A stretch of DNA of 40,028 nt, from the NCBI GenBank assembly GCA_022819605.1, contig JAJEGW010000110.1, forward strand, positions 1 through 40,028, written 5' to 3'. This stretch comes from Silicimonas sp. (GTDB lineage Bacteria > Pseudomonadota > Alphaproteobacteria > Rhodobacterales > Rhodobacteraceae). Position numbers and translations under genes: made by a program. Shown here piece after piece: positions 24,408-33,536 of the stretch. A model generated the notes under the pieces. It saw only the letters and a list, made by a program, of their open reading frames with translations. It did no database searches and had not been told where the DNA came from. Every line of letters begins with the position of its first letter. Position 1 is the stretch's first letter.

Positions 24408-25709
24408 CTACAGGCTTGGCGGCAGCCTGGAGCGCGCGGAGGCGCGGTCCCTGGTCCAACGCTCGCCGGGACCCGCGTCGGGATCCAGCCTGCCGGCGCG
24501 GACCAGGTGGGTGCGGAAGGACGGAATCGGGCAGTGAACCGTGTGATCTGCGCGTTCTTGCAGCGCGCCGCGATGGACCAGGTGCGTGTAGAAGCCGTCG
24601 ACGTCCAGGCCCTCGGGCAGTCGCCATTGCAGGCTCTCGTCGCGGTTGTCCCGTTCCAGTCGCCATATGGCGTCGCGAACGTCGCCGAGCTTCATGCCGG
24701 GGACGAGGGACTGCATCACGCCTGCCACCAGGGACGCGGACCCCGCCATCGCCGCGCTCTGCTGGCCGCTGTAGTAGCGGGTGCGGCTTTCCGCCGCCTC
24801 GTTCCCGATCCACGCCCAGTCGACGCTGGCGAGGTCGCCCTCGCGGCGCAGCGCCTCCTCGGCGAGCGCCTGCATCGCGAAGTGCAGGTGGCGCGGCCAG
24901 CCTTCGCAGGGCGCGGCGAGCGCGTCGAGCCGGGCCTCGTGGCCCGCCGGGTCCATCCCGAAATGACGGCAGAAACCCTGCATCAGCGTCGCGCAGTCCG
25001 TCGCGTCCAGCCCGTCGACCTCGTGGATCGTGGTGCCGCGGGTCAGGTCCATTTCATGCGCCGCTTCCCTCGTGTCGCCCAGGCCGGCCAGGACGAGGTT
25101 GAGCGGCATGCCCTTGACGGCGTTGTGGATCCCCTGCAGGAACAGCGCGTGCGGCTCATGCGCCGGGCCGGGAAGCGCCTGCGCCTCGTCGACGGCGACG
25201 ATGACGGGCGCCTGCCACGTCGCGGGGGCGCATCGGCGCGCCAGTTCGGAGAGCGTTTGCGGCGCGGGAACGTGCGTCGGCCAGGCGATGTCGAGGGAGG
25301 CGCTGGGGATTCCCGCGTCGAGGCTCAGGGTCAGGTTGCGGAAGACGTCGCGCCAGCGCTGCTGCGGCAGGCTGGCAGCCGCGGCGACGGCGCGGAGCAC
25401 GTCCGGCAGGCTTTCGAGAAGCTCGCTGCTTCCCACGGTCACGACGCGGGACTGGCGGGGCGCGCCGTCCCGCTCGGCCGAGCGCCTGGCGAGCTCGGCT
25501 AGGATCGAGGTCTTGCCGGCACCGGGCGCACCCTGGACGATGCGGGTCATCCCCGGCACGCCGTGCGCGTTCGGATCGTCGTCCCATACCGTTTCGCCCG
25601 CCGCCTCGATGTCTTCCAGGACGTCCTCGCGCCCGACGAAGACAGGCGGCGGCGACTTCTCGCCCCGCGCGATGAAGTCCAAGAGTCCTTCGGTGTCGAA
25701 CGTCATCAT
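24408..25709 (-). CDS. AAA+ ATPase with C-terminal winged-helix-like region
   Basis: The 433-residue protein starts MMTFDTEGLL and has PVFVGREDVLEDIE, a Walker A motif GAPGAGKT at 60-67 and a Walker B motif VIVAVDEAQAL with D174-E175. The tail (GDVRDAIWRLERD, FYTHLVHRGALQERADHTVHCPIPSFRTHLV) looks like a winged-helix of the ORC/ExeA-like group. Such ATPases occur as mobile-element helpers or as stand-alone proteins; I cannot name a function. Base composition is visibly higher in GC than all neighbours (a sampled 120-base stretch is about 70% GC), with corresponding codon bias, suggesting acquisition. AGGAAAG precedes the ATG. The 16-bp repeats lie just past its end. Confidence 0.8.
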   Translation of the reverse strand: MMTFDTEGLLDFIARGEKSPPPVFVGREDVLEDIEAAGETVWDDDPNAHGVPGMTRIVQGAPGAGKTSILAELARRSAERDGAPRQSRVVTVGSSELLESLPDVLRAVAAAASLPQQRWRDVFRNLTLSLDAGIPSASLDIAWPTHVPAPQTLSELARRCAPATWQAPVIVAVDEAQALPGPAHEPHALFLQGIHNAVKGMPLNLVLAGLGDTREAAHEMDLTRGTTIHEVDGLDATDCATLMQGFCRHFGMDPAGHEARLDALAAPCEGWPRHLHFAMQALAEEALRREGDLASVDWAWIGNEAAESRTRYYSGQQSAAMAGSASLVAGVMQSLVPGMKLGDVRDAIWRLERDNRDESLQWRLPEGLDVDGFYTHLVHRGALQERADHTVHCPIPSFRTHLVRAGRLDPDAGPGERWTRDRASARSRLPPSL

Positions 25710-26233
25710 GGGCGGCGACTTTCCTGCGATCCGACGCCATCATGCCACGGGACGTGGCCGGACGGAAGAAGCCGCTTCCCGAAGAGTGCACCCCCTTCCG
25801 CATCTGAACGATGCACGCAACAACCGAACGATGCCGGAGCAACTCGTCCTGGATTTCCCCTCTTCGGCAAAGCTCGGCAGTGGCCCTTGCGGCAAGATCT
25901 TGCTTCAAACCGGGATCTGGCATCATTGCCAGGAGACGAGTTTGACCAGAAAGGAGACGGTGCCGGATGGTCTTGAGACAGGAGATCATGTTGACGAGAT
26001 TGCAACGATGCGCGGGACGCGGTTTCACCCTCGATCAGGTACGCCGAGCCTTCTTGTTCCACCGTCTGCCGATGTTTCGCGATGATCGCCTCATGCGGCG
26101 TGATCAAGTCGGGACGTGTCATTCGCAAGGGTCGTCATGCCCGAACCAGTGCCCCTCCCGAGCCCGACAATTCACACGAAGCATTCCGGGAACTTAGTCT
26201 GGGATGCAATCATCCCGTGCCCCCGGTCATTGA
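25710..26233. other. Region upstream of the ATPase gene and glyQ
   Basis: About 520 bases. On the minus strand two overlapping frames are partly protein-like: one near 26128-26030 (ITPHEAIIAKHRQTVEQEGSAYLIEG) and another near 25990-25830 (RLLAMMPDPGLKQDLAARATAELCRRGEIQDELLRHR). Neither has a convincing start and they are out of frame with each other, so this may be a broken gene. No RNA gene or IS end was recognised. Confidence 0.35.
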
Positions 26234-26262
26234 TTGACCGAACTTGCGGCCTTGCCTATTGA
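26234..26262 (+). promoter_or_regulatory. Candidate glyQ promoter
   Basis: TTGACC at 26234-26239 is followed after exactly 17 bp by TATTGA at 26257-26262. Transcription would begin near 26269, giving a leader of about 25 bases before the glyQ ATG, which still includes AGGAG at 26283-26287. Confidence 0.55.
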
Positions 26263-26293
26263 GTGCACGAGCGTTTCCCATCAGGAGCAACCC

Positions 26294-27217
26294 ATGAGCG
26301 CAGACACGCGCCCAATAAGTTTCCAGGAGATCATCCTTCGGCTTCAGAACTATTGGGCCGAGGAGGGCTGCGCCTTGCTTCAGTCTTACGACCTGGAGGT
26401 CGGGGCAGGCACATTCCATCCTGCGACGATGCTGCGTGCGCTGGGCCCGCGGGAATGGTCAGCGGCCTACGTGCAGGCATCGCGGCGTCCAACGGATGGC
26501 CGCTACGGGGAGAACCCGCATCGCCTTCAGCACTACTACCAGTTCCAGGTGATCATAAAGCCTTCGCCTCTCGATCTGCAGGAGCTCTACATCGGGTCGC
26601 TGGAAGCGATCGGAATCGACATGGAACTGCATGACATCAGGTTTGTCGAGGATGACTGGGAGAGTCCGACCCTAGGAGCTTGGGGACTTGGCTGGGAGGT
26701 CTGGTGCGACGGCATGGAGGTAAGCCAGTTCACGTATTTCCAGCAGGTCGGCGGGCATGACTGCCATCCGGTTTCGGGCGAGTTGACCTACGGTCTCGAA
26801 CGCCTGGCCATGTACGTGCTTGGCATCGACCATGTGATGGAGATGCCATTTAATGATCCTCAGTCCAGGATTGCACTGACCTACGGCGACGTCTTCCGTC
26901 AGACAGAAGAGGAATTTGCCCGCTGGAATTTCGACGTTGCGGACACTGGCATGCTGTTCAGGCATTTCGATGACGCAGAGGCGGAGTGCCGCCGAATCCT
27001 CGAGGCTGAAGAGCTGGATCCGAAGACGGGAAAGCGGATCGTGATGGTGCATCCCGCCTATGACCAGTGCATCAAGGCTTCGCACCTGTTCAACCTTCTT
27101 GATGCCCGGGGCGTGATTTCCGTCACCGAGCGCCAGGCTTATATCGCGCGGGTGCGGTCGTTGGCAAAGGCCTGCGCCGACGCGTTCATGACGACTGAGG
27201 CAGCAAAAGGCGCGTGA
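26294..27217 (+). CDS. glyQ: Glycyl-tRNA synthetase alpha subunit
   Basis: The 307-residue catalytic subunit of the bacterial alpha2-beta2 enzyme activates glycine and charges tRNA-Gly. It starts [18 protein letters not shown] and carries the family signatures [84 protein letters not shown] and [13 protein letters not shown]. The start at 26294 has AGGAG six bases before it; an upstream in-frame extension is not used. It leads an operon with a DUF6446 gene and glyS. Confidence 0.98.
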   Translation: MSADTRPISFQEIILRLQNYWAEEGCALLQSYDLEVGAGTFHPATMLRALGPREWSAAYVQASRRPTDGRYGENPHRLQHYYQFQVIIKPSPLDLQELYIGSLEAIGIDMELHDIRFVEDDWESPTLGAWGLGWEVWCDGMEVSQFTYFQQVGGHDCHPVSGELTYGLERLAMYVLGIDHVMEMPFNDPQSRIALTYGDVFRQTEEEFARWNFDVADTGMLFRHFDDAEAECRRILEAEELDPKTGKRIVMVHPAYDQCIKASHLFNLLDARGVISVTERQAYIARVRSLAKACADAFMTTEAAKGA

Positions 27218-27341
27218 TTGTGGCGATGCCTTGCAGACCGAGGCCCGGTCGGAAAATCTGGCGGGGCGACCGGGGCAAGAGCCTAATCCCGGCGACATGC
27301 ATGCCGCGCAGAAACCGAAATTGCCTGGAGCGGGACGTGGC

Positions 27342-27875
27342 ATGAGCGGGAAGGTGATTGCCCTTGTGCTCGTGATTTGCTGCGTGCTTGCCGGCGGTGG
27401 CTTGTACTACCTGCAGGTGTACGGGTTCTACGATGAGATTCCGCCAAGCGGGGCGTCCGACGTGCTGCTGACTGCGCTTCATTCTGGAAAGCCGGAACCG
27501 ATAATCCACGAAGAATTTCAAGCAATTGACGCGGAAAGCTCACCTTTGCGCTACCGAGCCTGCTTCACGACCGGTCTGAGCCTTGCGACACTCGCCGAGA
27601 CCTATGTTGTACATGACAACCCGGTGCCCAACGTGGCGCCGGGATGGTTCGGGTGCTTTGACGCGTCGGAAATCGGCGCGGCGCTGGAAAGGGGTTCCGC
27701 AATCGCGTTTCTGGGCACAGGAAATATCGCTTACGGCTTTGACCGGGTTGTGGCCGTCTCTGGAGACGGGCATGGCTACGTCTGGCACCAGTTGAACCGC
27801 TGCGGAAAAAGATATTTCAACGGGGAATCCTTGCCGAAAGATTGCCCATCACCCCCGCCAAGGGAAACCAAATGA
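27342..27875 (+). CDS. DUF6446 family membrane-anchored protein
   Basis: The 177-residue protein has one N-terminal membrane helix (VIALVLVICCVLAGGGLYYL) and a periplasmic-looking domain with four cysteines (CFTTG, WFGCFDA, NRCGKRYF, KDC), which could form disulfides. It sits between glyQ and glyS, as DUF6446 genes do in Rhodobacteraceae; its role in or beyond tRNA charging is unknown. The ATG at 27342 is chosen because it begins just before the helix; the open frame upstream has no family character. Confidence 0.8.
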   Translation: MSGKVIALVLVICCVLAGGGLYYLQVYGFYDEIPPSGASDVLLTALHSGKPEPIIHEEFQAIDAESSPLRYRACFTTGLSLATLAETYVVHDNPVPNVAPGWFGCFDASEIGAALERGSAIAFLGTGNIAYGFDRVVAVSGDGHGYVWHQLNRCGKRYFNGESLPKDCPSPPPRETK

Positions 27876-27941
27876 CCCAGGACGCACTGATCCAGTTGCA
27901 ATCTTCCCGACACAGGCGCGTTCAATGCAAGGATCTGATCC

Positions 27942-30107
27942 ATGCCTGACCTGCTGATCGAACTCCTGTCCGAGGAAATTCCTGCACGCATGCAGGCGAC
28001 GGCAGCCGAGGACTTGAAGCGTCTCGTGACGGACGGCCTTGCCGAGGCCGGATTGTCCCATGACGAGGCAGCATCATATGTCACGCCGCGACGGTTGATC
28101 CTGACGGTGTCGGGCTTGCCGAAGGTGAGCCCGGCGACGCGAGAGGAGCGAAAGGGTCCGAGCGTCAGCGCCCCGGAAAAGGCGCTGGATGGATTCCTTC
28201 GTTCAACCGGGCTTTCCAAGGAGGACCTTGAGGCGCGGGATGGCAGGAAAGGGCAGGTGTGGTTCGCGGTCATCGAGCGTGAAGGACGGCCGGCCAGCCA
28301 GATCGTGACCGAGGTTCTGGATGCGGTCATTCGCGAGTTCCCGTGGCCCAAGTCCATGCGTTGGGGTTCTGGAAGTCTCAGATGGGTGCGGCCTCTGCAC
28401 TCGATCATCTGCCTGCTGTGCGACGCGGACGAGAGTCAGGTTGTTGACCTTGAAGTCGGCGGCATACGTGCTGGCGACCGGACGGTGGGCCATCGTTTCA
28501 TGGCCCCCGAACCGATCAGCGTCACGTCCACAGCCGACTACCTGGCGAAGATGAATGGAGCCAAGGTCGTCCTTTCCGCCGAGGGGCGTGAAGAGATCAT
28601 CATGCGCGAGGCAACCCGGCTGGCCGATGAACGGGGCCTTGAATTGGTGGAGGACAAGGGCCTTCTGGCAGAGGTCGCGGGCCTCGTCGAATGGCCGGTT
28701 GTTCTGCTGGGCGAGATCGGGGAGGAGTTTCTGGATCTGCCGCCCGAGGTGCTTCAGGCCTCGATGAGGGTGCATCAAAAGTTCTTCAGCGCAAGAGACA
28801 GTTCTGGCCGGATCACGCATTTCATCGCGGTGGCGGACCGGGAGACGGCGGACAAGGGTGCAACGATCATGGCCGGGAACCAAAAGGTGCTCCGGGCCCG
28901 CCTTTCGGATGCCAAGTTCTTCTGGGAAAACGATCTGCGCGTGGCCAGGGATGGCATGAAGGCGTGGACCGACATGCTCGGCAAGGTCACGTTCCATAAC
29001 AGGCTTGGAAGCCAGGCGGAGCGAATCGATCGGATTTCGACCCTGGCGGGCGAGATTGCGTCGGCATTGGGAACCGATCCAGATGGGGCGATCTCGGCGG
29101 CACTGATTGCGAAGGCCGACCTGCCGTCCGAGATGGTCTACGAGTTTGCTGAACTCCAGGGGATCATGGGCGAACACTACGCTCGTGCTGCGGGCTACTC
29201 CGACGAAGTCGCACGCGTTGCGCGCGAGCACTACCGGCCCTTGGGACCGTCCGACGATGTGCCGAACGGGCATCTGTCGATCGCGGTCGCGCTTGCGGAC
29301 AAGATCGACACGCTGGCAGGGTTCTGGGCGATGGACGAGAAGCCGACCGGCTCGAAGGATCCGTTTGCGCTCAGGCGTGCGGCGCTCGGAGTCATAAGGC
29401 TGATTCTCGAAAACGACCTCCGGATTTCCTTCGTCGAGATTGCGACGAAACCGGGCCTTAGGGCTGCCTTGGCCGTTGAGGAGCATGAACCCGAAGCGGC
29501 AGGGCGGAACGAGGGAGCAAAGGCCTTGCATGACAAGACCAGAGGCGACCCAGGCATTTGTGGCGAGGAACTCACCTTGCCGCACGGAATCCTCGAATTC
29601 CTGCATGATCGCATGAAGGTCTTTCTGCGTGGCAAGGGCCTTCGCCACGATGTCATTGACGCCTGTCTTGCAATGCCGGGCGCGGATGACCTGACGCTGC
29701 TGGTCAAGCGTTCCACTGCGCTCTCTGAGTTTCTGGACACCGAAGACGGCGACAATCTCACGCAAGGCTTCAAGCGCGCGCACAACATCCTGAAGCAGGC
29801 CGAGGAGAAGGATGGTGTCGAATACGCACTCGTCCCGGACCCGAAGCTGGCGGAAACAGAAGAGGAGCGTTCGCTGTTTGACGCGCTGGAAAGGGCGGAG
29901 GTCGCAATTCGTCCCGCCATGAGAGCCGAGGACTTCGAGTCGGCCATGTCGGCCATGGCCAATCTCAGAGGGCCGATCGACGGTTTCTTCGATGAGGTGC
30001 AGGTGAACGCTGCGGACGAAAGCCTGAGGCGAAACCGTCTCAAACTTCTGCATCGCATCAGCGAAACATGCCTTGCCGTGGCGGACCTCAGCAGGATCGA
30101 GGGATAG
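27942..30107 (+). CDS. glyS: Glycyl-tRNA synthetase beta subunit
   Basis: The 721-residue subunit starts MPDLLIELLSEEIPARMQ, the diagnostic N-terminus. Other signatures include SYVTPRRLILTVSGL, WPKSMRWGSGSLRWVRPLHSI, HRFMAPEPI, VEWPVVLLGEIGEEFL, NRLGSQAERIDRI and the HD-like segment with YEFAELQGIMGEHYARAAGY. The C-terminal anticodon-like helical region is complete. AAGGA lies a few bases before the ATG. It pairs with GlyQ encoded 725 bp upstream, the two genes being separated by DUF6446. Confidence 0.98.
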   Translation: MPDLLIELLSEEIPARMQATAAEDLKRLVTDGLAEAGLSHDEAASYVTPRRLILTVSGLPKVSPATREERKGPSVSAPEKALDGFLRSTGLSKEDLEARDGRKGQVWFAVIEREGRPASQIVTEVLDAVIREFPWPKSMRWGSGSLRWVRPLHSIICLLCDADESQVVDLEVGGIRAGDRTVGHRFMAPEPISVTSTADYLAKMNGAKVVLSAEGREEIIMREATRLADERGLELVEDKGLLAEVAGLVEWPVVLLGEIGEEFLDLPPEVLQASMRVHQKFFSARDSSGRITHFIAVADRETADKGATIMAGNQKVLRARLSDAKFFWENDLRVARDGMKAWTDMLGKVTFHNRLGSQAERIDRISTLAGEIASALGTDPDGAISAALIAKADLPSEMVYEFAELQGIMGEHYARAAGYSDEVARVAREHYRPLGPSDDVPNGHLSIAVALADKIDTLAGFWAMDEKPTGSKDPFALRRAALGVIRLILENDLRISFVEIATKPGLRAALAVEEHEPEAAGRNEGAKALHDKTRGDPGICGEELTLPHGILEFLHDRMKVFLRGKGLRHDVIDACLAMPGADDLTLLVKRSTALSEFLDTEDGDNLTQGFKRAHNILKQAEEKDGVEYALVPDPKLAETEEERSLFDALERAEVAIRPAMRAEDFESAMSAMANLRGPIDGFFDEVQVNAADESLRRNRLKLLHRISETCLAVADLSRIEG

Positions 30108-30310
30108 GATTCTTGACAGGCCGCGCGCAGAGGGCAGCCGCCCTCAAGACACTGCCGGAGGTTTCCGTCCTTTCGTCCTCCTGCAGGTGCTGGAGCTGCG
30201 CTACGTTGGTTGGGCGGCGCTGCCGTCTTTCGCGTCTCGAAACTCCGGAAGAATGCCGTGTCGGGATGTGCAGTGCCTCATGCGAAAGCCGTCCAGCTTT
30301 AGGCCGCATC

Positions 30311-30348
30311 GATTCTTGAACGTTGATGTGATTCTTGAACGTTGATGT
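30311..30348. repeat. Perfect 19-bp tandem duplication in the leader of the PPDK-like gene
   Basis: GATTCTTGAACGTTGATGT occurs at 30311-30329 and again immediately after at 30330-30348, with no mismatch. The unit contains TTGAAC and TTGATG, either of which could act as a -35, and ends 36 bases before the preferred GTG start. A duplication here could alter promoter strength or regulator binding. Confidence 0.85.
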
Positions 30349-30384
30349 TTACTGCGTATGCTGCGGAGCAAAGGAATCGCCGCA

Positions 30385-32934
30385 GTGCAGAAACGCTTTG
30401 AAATAGAAGATTTTGTTGCCGTGGACGCGACCGCCCCGGTCGCGACTGAGACGCATGGCGAGCGGGCGAAGTGCCTGCAGCGCCTCATTCGGCTGGACTT
30501 GCCGGTTCCTGCATCGATAGCGCTGTCCTTTGCAACGGTGAGGTCCCTGGCATCCGGCGGCACCGTAGACGCGGCAAAGGTGCTGGCGCATTTCGGCGAG
30601 GCTCCGCTCGTTTCGGTGCGTCCGTCTTCCGGCAATCCGGAGTGGGGAGGTCCCGAGGCGATCCTGAATATCGGCATGAATGACGCCCGACATGCGGATT
30701 ATTCCAGCCTCTTGGGACCGGAGGCGGCTGACCGCCTCTACAGCCGTTTCGTGCAGACCTACTCGGTGCAGGTCGCGCACCTTGATCCGGATGCCTTCGA
30801 AGCAGCTAGGGAGGCGGATGCCGAGGCCCTGAGATCCATGCTCGATGCCTATGAAGCCGAGATGGACGAGCCCTTTCCGCAGGATCCGGAGCGCCAGCTC
30901 ACGGATGTTCTCAAGTCAATGGCCCGGGCATGGGAGGGCACTTCTGCCCGGCTCCTGCGCCAGGCGCGTGGCGCGCCGCCCGATGCGGGACTCGGACTTG
31001 TCGTGCAGGCCATGGCAGCGGGTCTTGGGCCGCCGGAATCGGGTTCCGGCGCGATTCAGTTTGTTTCCAGTGATACCGGTGAGGCACAGATCATCGGACG
31101 ATACCTGAGCCAGAGTCAGGGCCGCGATGCGTTGCGGAGCAAGGACGCGATCTGCCTTGCGAGCGACTCCCGAGGTGCGTCGCTGGAGGATCTCTGTCCG
31201 GAAGCGTTTGCGAAACTGGTCGGCTTTGGAGCGACTTGTCGTCAAGGACTGCACGAGGAAATGCAGATCGAGTTCGCCTTGGTTGGAGGCGAACTGAGCG
31301 TTCTTGATGCAATCCGCGTCCAACGCCAGCCACAGGCGGAGGTCCGCATTGCCGTCACTCTCGCGAACGACGAAGTAATTTCCAAGGACGAGGCTGTCTC
31401 GAGAATTGATCCCGGACTTCTCACGCAACTGATGCACCGACAAGTGGACCCTTCCGCGCAAAGGGACGTGCTGGCTACGGGAGTTGCTGCAAGCCCAGGC
31501 GCCGCAACGGGCAAGCTCGTATTCACGTCGGCGGCAGCGCAGGCGGCCCATGCCAGGGGCGAGCCCGCAATCCTCGTGCGGCGCGAGACCTCGCCTGAGG
31601 ACATTCGCGGAATGCACGCGGCAGTCGGCGTCCTGACCGAAAGGGGCGGCATGACAAGTCACGCAGCGATGGTGGCGAGGGGTCTTGGCCTTCCCGGCGT
31701 CGTCGGGGCCTCGGGAATCGTGCTCAACCGTCGAGACAGGAGCCTGACGGCCGAGGACGGGCGCGTCTTCAAGGCGGGAGATTGCGTGACCATTGACGGA
31801 ACCTCGGGAACCGCCTTGGCTGGCGAGGTGCCGTTGCTTGAGCCTTCCCAGGGCGATGCGTTCAGAACGCTGCTGGACTGGGCCGACGAGGCGAGGGACA
31901 TCCGTGTCAGAGCCAATGCAGACACGTATTCCGAGGCCAAGGTAGCCCTTGCGTTCGAGGCAGAGGGGATCGGGCTTTGCCGGACTGAGCACATGTTCTT
32001 CGAGGAGGATCGCCTTACCCTGATGCGCGAGATGATCTTTGCGGAGAACGCTGAGGGGCGGGCAGCATCGCTCGAGCGTCTCGTGTCGCTGCAGGTCGAG
32101 GATTTCACGCATCTCTTCGACCTGATGGAATGCAAGCCTGTCTGCATACGGCTGTTCGACCCGCCGCTTCATGAGTTCCTGCCGAAGAGCCGCGATGGGC
32201 TGCGTGACCTGGCGGACGCGATGAACCTACCGCTGTCCAAGGTGACGCGTCATGTCGAGGCGCTTGAGGAATTCAACCCGATGCTCGGGTTGAGAGGCGT
32301 GCGTCTCGGCGTCACGATTCCCGAGATCTACGAGGCGCAGGCCGAAGCCATTTTTCTTGCGACGATCCACGCGAGCAGGCCCGAGCGTTCGGTGGTGCCA
32401 GAGATCATGATCCCGCTGGTCTCAGCAAGCCGCGAGGTTGAACTGGTGCGCAGCCGAATCGAGGCGGTGGCGGCCGCGGTGCGGACTCGAATGAGCGTTC
32501 AGTTCGACTACAAGCTGGGTGTCATGGTCGAGACGCCAAGGGCCGCGCTCAGAGCCGATGAGATCGCGCCGCAGGTCGCGTTCCTGAGCTTCGGAACCAA
32601 TGACCTGACGCAGATGACCTATGGTCTTTCCCGGGACGACGCGGGCCGGTTCATGGCGGATTACGTGCGCCTTGGGGTGTTTCCAGAGGATCCGTTCCAT
32701 CAGCTGGACATGGATGGCGTTGGGGAGCTCCTGTCATTGGGGGCGGATCGTGCAAGGAGCTCCAATCCTGACCTAGTCCTGTCGATCTGTGGCGAGCATG
32801 GCGGAGATCAAGACTCGATCGCCTTTTGCCGTTCAGCGGGCTTCGACTACGTGAGCTGCTCGCCCTTCCGTGTTCCCGTGGCACGGCTTGCAGCCGCTCA
32901 GATCGCTATTTCCGAGCGGGCTTCGAGGGAGTAG
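30385..32934 (+). CDS. PPDK-like PEP-utilising protein with eroded ATP-grasp half
   Basis: About 849 residues from GTG 30385 (AAAGGA eight bases upstream); ATG 30358 would add nine residues. The C-terminal two thirds is fully PPDK-like: phosphohistidine segment GGMTSHAAMVARGLG (His near 426), IRVRANADTYSEA, GIGLCRTEHMFF, VCIRLFDPPLHEFLP, GVMVETPRAAL, LSFGTNDLTQMTYGLSRDD and the acid cysteine in ICGEHGGD. The N-terminal ATP-grasp half is degenerate. The GGKGANL lysine segment is replaced by ETHGERAKCL, the RSGA loop by RPSSGNPEWGG, and the LQTR-x-GKRT motif by LDAIRVQRQP. It may still handle PEP and a phosphohistidine but is unlikely to be a normal pyruvate phosphate dikinase. It follows glyS. 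Confidence 0.85.
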   Translation: MQKRFEIEDFVAVDATAPVATETHGERAKCLQRLIRLDLPVPASIALSFATVRSLASGGTVDAAKVLAHFGEAPLVSVRPSSGNPEWGGPEAILNIGMNDARHADYSSLLGPEAADRLYSRFVQTYSVQVAHLDPDAFEAAREADAEALRSMLDAYEAEMDEPFPQDPERQLTDVLKSMARAWEGTSARLLRQARGAPPDAGLGLVVQAMAAGLGPPESGSGAIQFVSSDTGEAQIIGRYLSQSQGRDALRSKDAICLASDSRGASLEDLCPEAFAKLVGFGATCRQGLHEEMQIEFALVGGELSVLDAIRVQRQPQAEVRIAVTLANDEVISKDEAVSRIDPGLLTQLMHRQVDPSAQRDVLATGVAASPGAATGKLVFTSAAAQAAHARGEPAILVRRETSPEDIRGMHAAVGVLTERGGMTSHAAMVARGLGLPGVVGASGIVLNRRDRSLTAEDGRVFKAGDCVTIDGTSGTALAGEVPLLEPSQGDAFRTLLDWADEARDIRVRANADTYSEAKVALAFEAEGIGLCRTEHMFFEEDRLTLMREMIFAENAEGRAASLERLVSLQVEDFTHLFDLMECKPVCIRLFDPPLHEFLPKSRDGLRDLADAMNLPLSKVTRHVEALEEFNPMLGLRGVRLGVTIPEIYEAQAEAIFLATIHASRPERSVVPEIMIPLVSASREVELVRSRIEAVAAAVRTRMSVQFDYKLGVMVETPRAALRADEIAPQVAFLSFGTNDLTQMTYGLSRDDAGRFMADYVRLGVFPEDPFHQLDMDGVGELLSLGADRARSSNPDLVLSICGEHGGDQDSIAFCRSAGFDYVSCSPFRVPVARLAAAQIAISERASRE

Positions 32935-33131
32935 ATTCGCGACCCAGAATTTGAGGCCGTGCGAGTGCAGCGCTGGACGCACGACCTGGAGTTCGGACGC
33001 GTGCCCTTGCACGTGGAAAGCGCCAGGGTGCAGGCTGCAGTTGCAGACGCCGCCGCCCTGTGGCGACATGCCACCTGTGCCGCGCGGCGACGTACCGCTT
33101 GACATGATGCTCATTGCAGAAGGGAACTCGC

Positions 33132-33536
33132 ATGATCGGACAACTCAATCATGTCGCAATCGCGGTACCTGATCTCGATGCCGCAGTGCGGCAGTACAGG
33201 GACGTGCTTGGCGTGGATGTCGGCACACCGCAGGACGAGCTGGAACACGGTGTCACGGTTGTGTTCATCACGCTGCCGAATACCAGGATTGAGCTGCTCC
33301 ACCCATTGGGGGATGATTCGCCCATCGCGAGCTTCCTTGACAGGAATCCATCCGGCGGCATCCATCACTTGTGCTACGAGGTCGAAGACATCCAGGTCGC
33401 GGCCGATGCAATGAGGTCTGCAGGAGCACGCGTTCTGGGCGATGGGGAGCCGAAGATCGGGGCACACGGCAAGCCAGTGCTGTTTCTTCACCCCAAGGAC
33501 TTCAATGGTACCTTGATCGAGCTGGAAGAAGCTTGA
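33132..33536 (+). CDS. mce: Methylmalonyl-CoA epimerase
   Basis: The 134-residue VOC-fold enzyme interconverts (S)- and (R)-methylmalonyl-CoA in propionate breakdown. Signatures are MIGQLNHVAIAVPDLDAA (metal His), FITLPNTRIELLHPLG, SGGIHHLCYEVEDI and VLFLHPKDFNGTLIELEE, covering all four metal ligands. The ATG at 33132 follows AGAAGGGA. Its stop overlaps the DUF1467 start (TGATG), so the two are coupled. The mutase and carboxylase genes are not in the window. Confidence 0.93.
   Translation: MIGQLNHVAIAVPDLDAAVRQYRDVLGVDVGTPQDELEHGVTVVFITLPNTRIELLHPLGDDSPIASFLDRNPSGGIHHLCYEVEDIQVAADAMRSAGARVLGDGEPKIGAHGKPVLFLHPKDFNGTLIELEEA

Noticed and set aside
28203-30053. A 616-codon open frame opposite glyS
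   Set aside because: Antisense to the complete glyS gene, with no recognisable protein signature.
30130-30145. Hairpin GAGGGC-AGCC-GCCCTC after glyS
   Set aside because: A clean 6-bp stem but no T tract follows, so it is not called a terminator.
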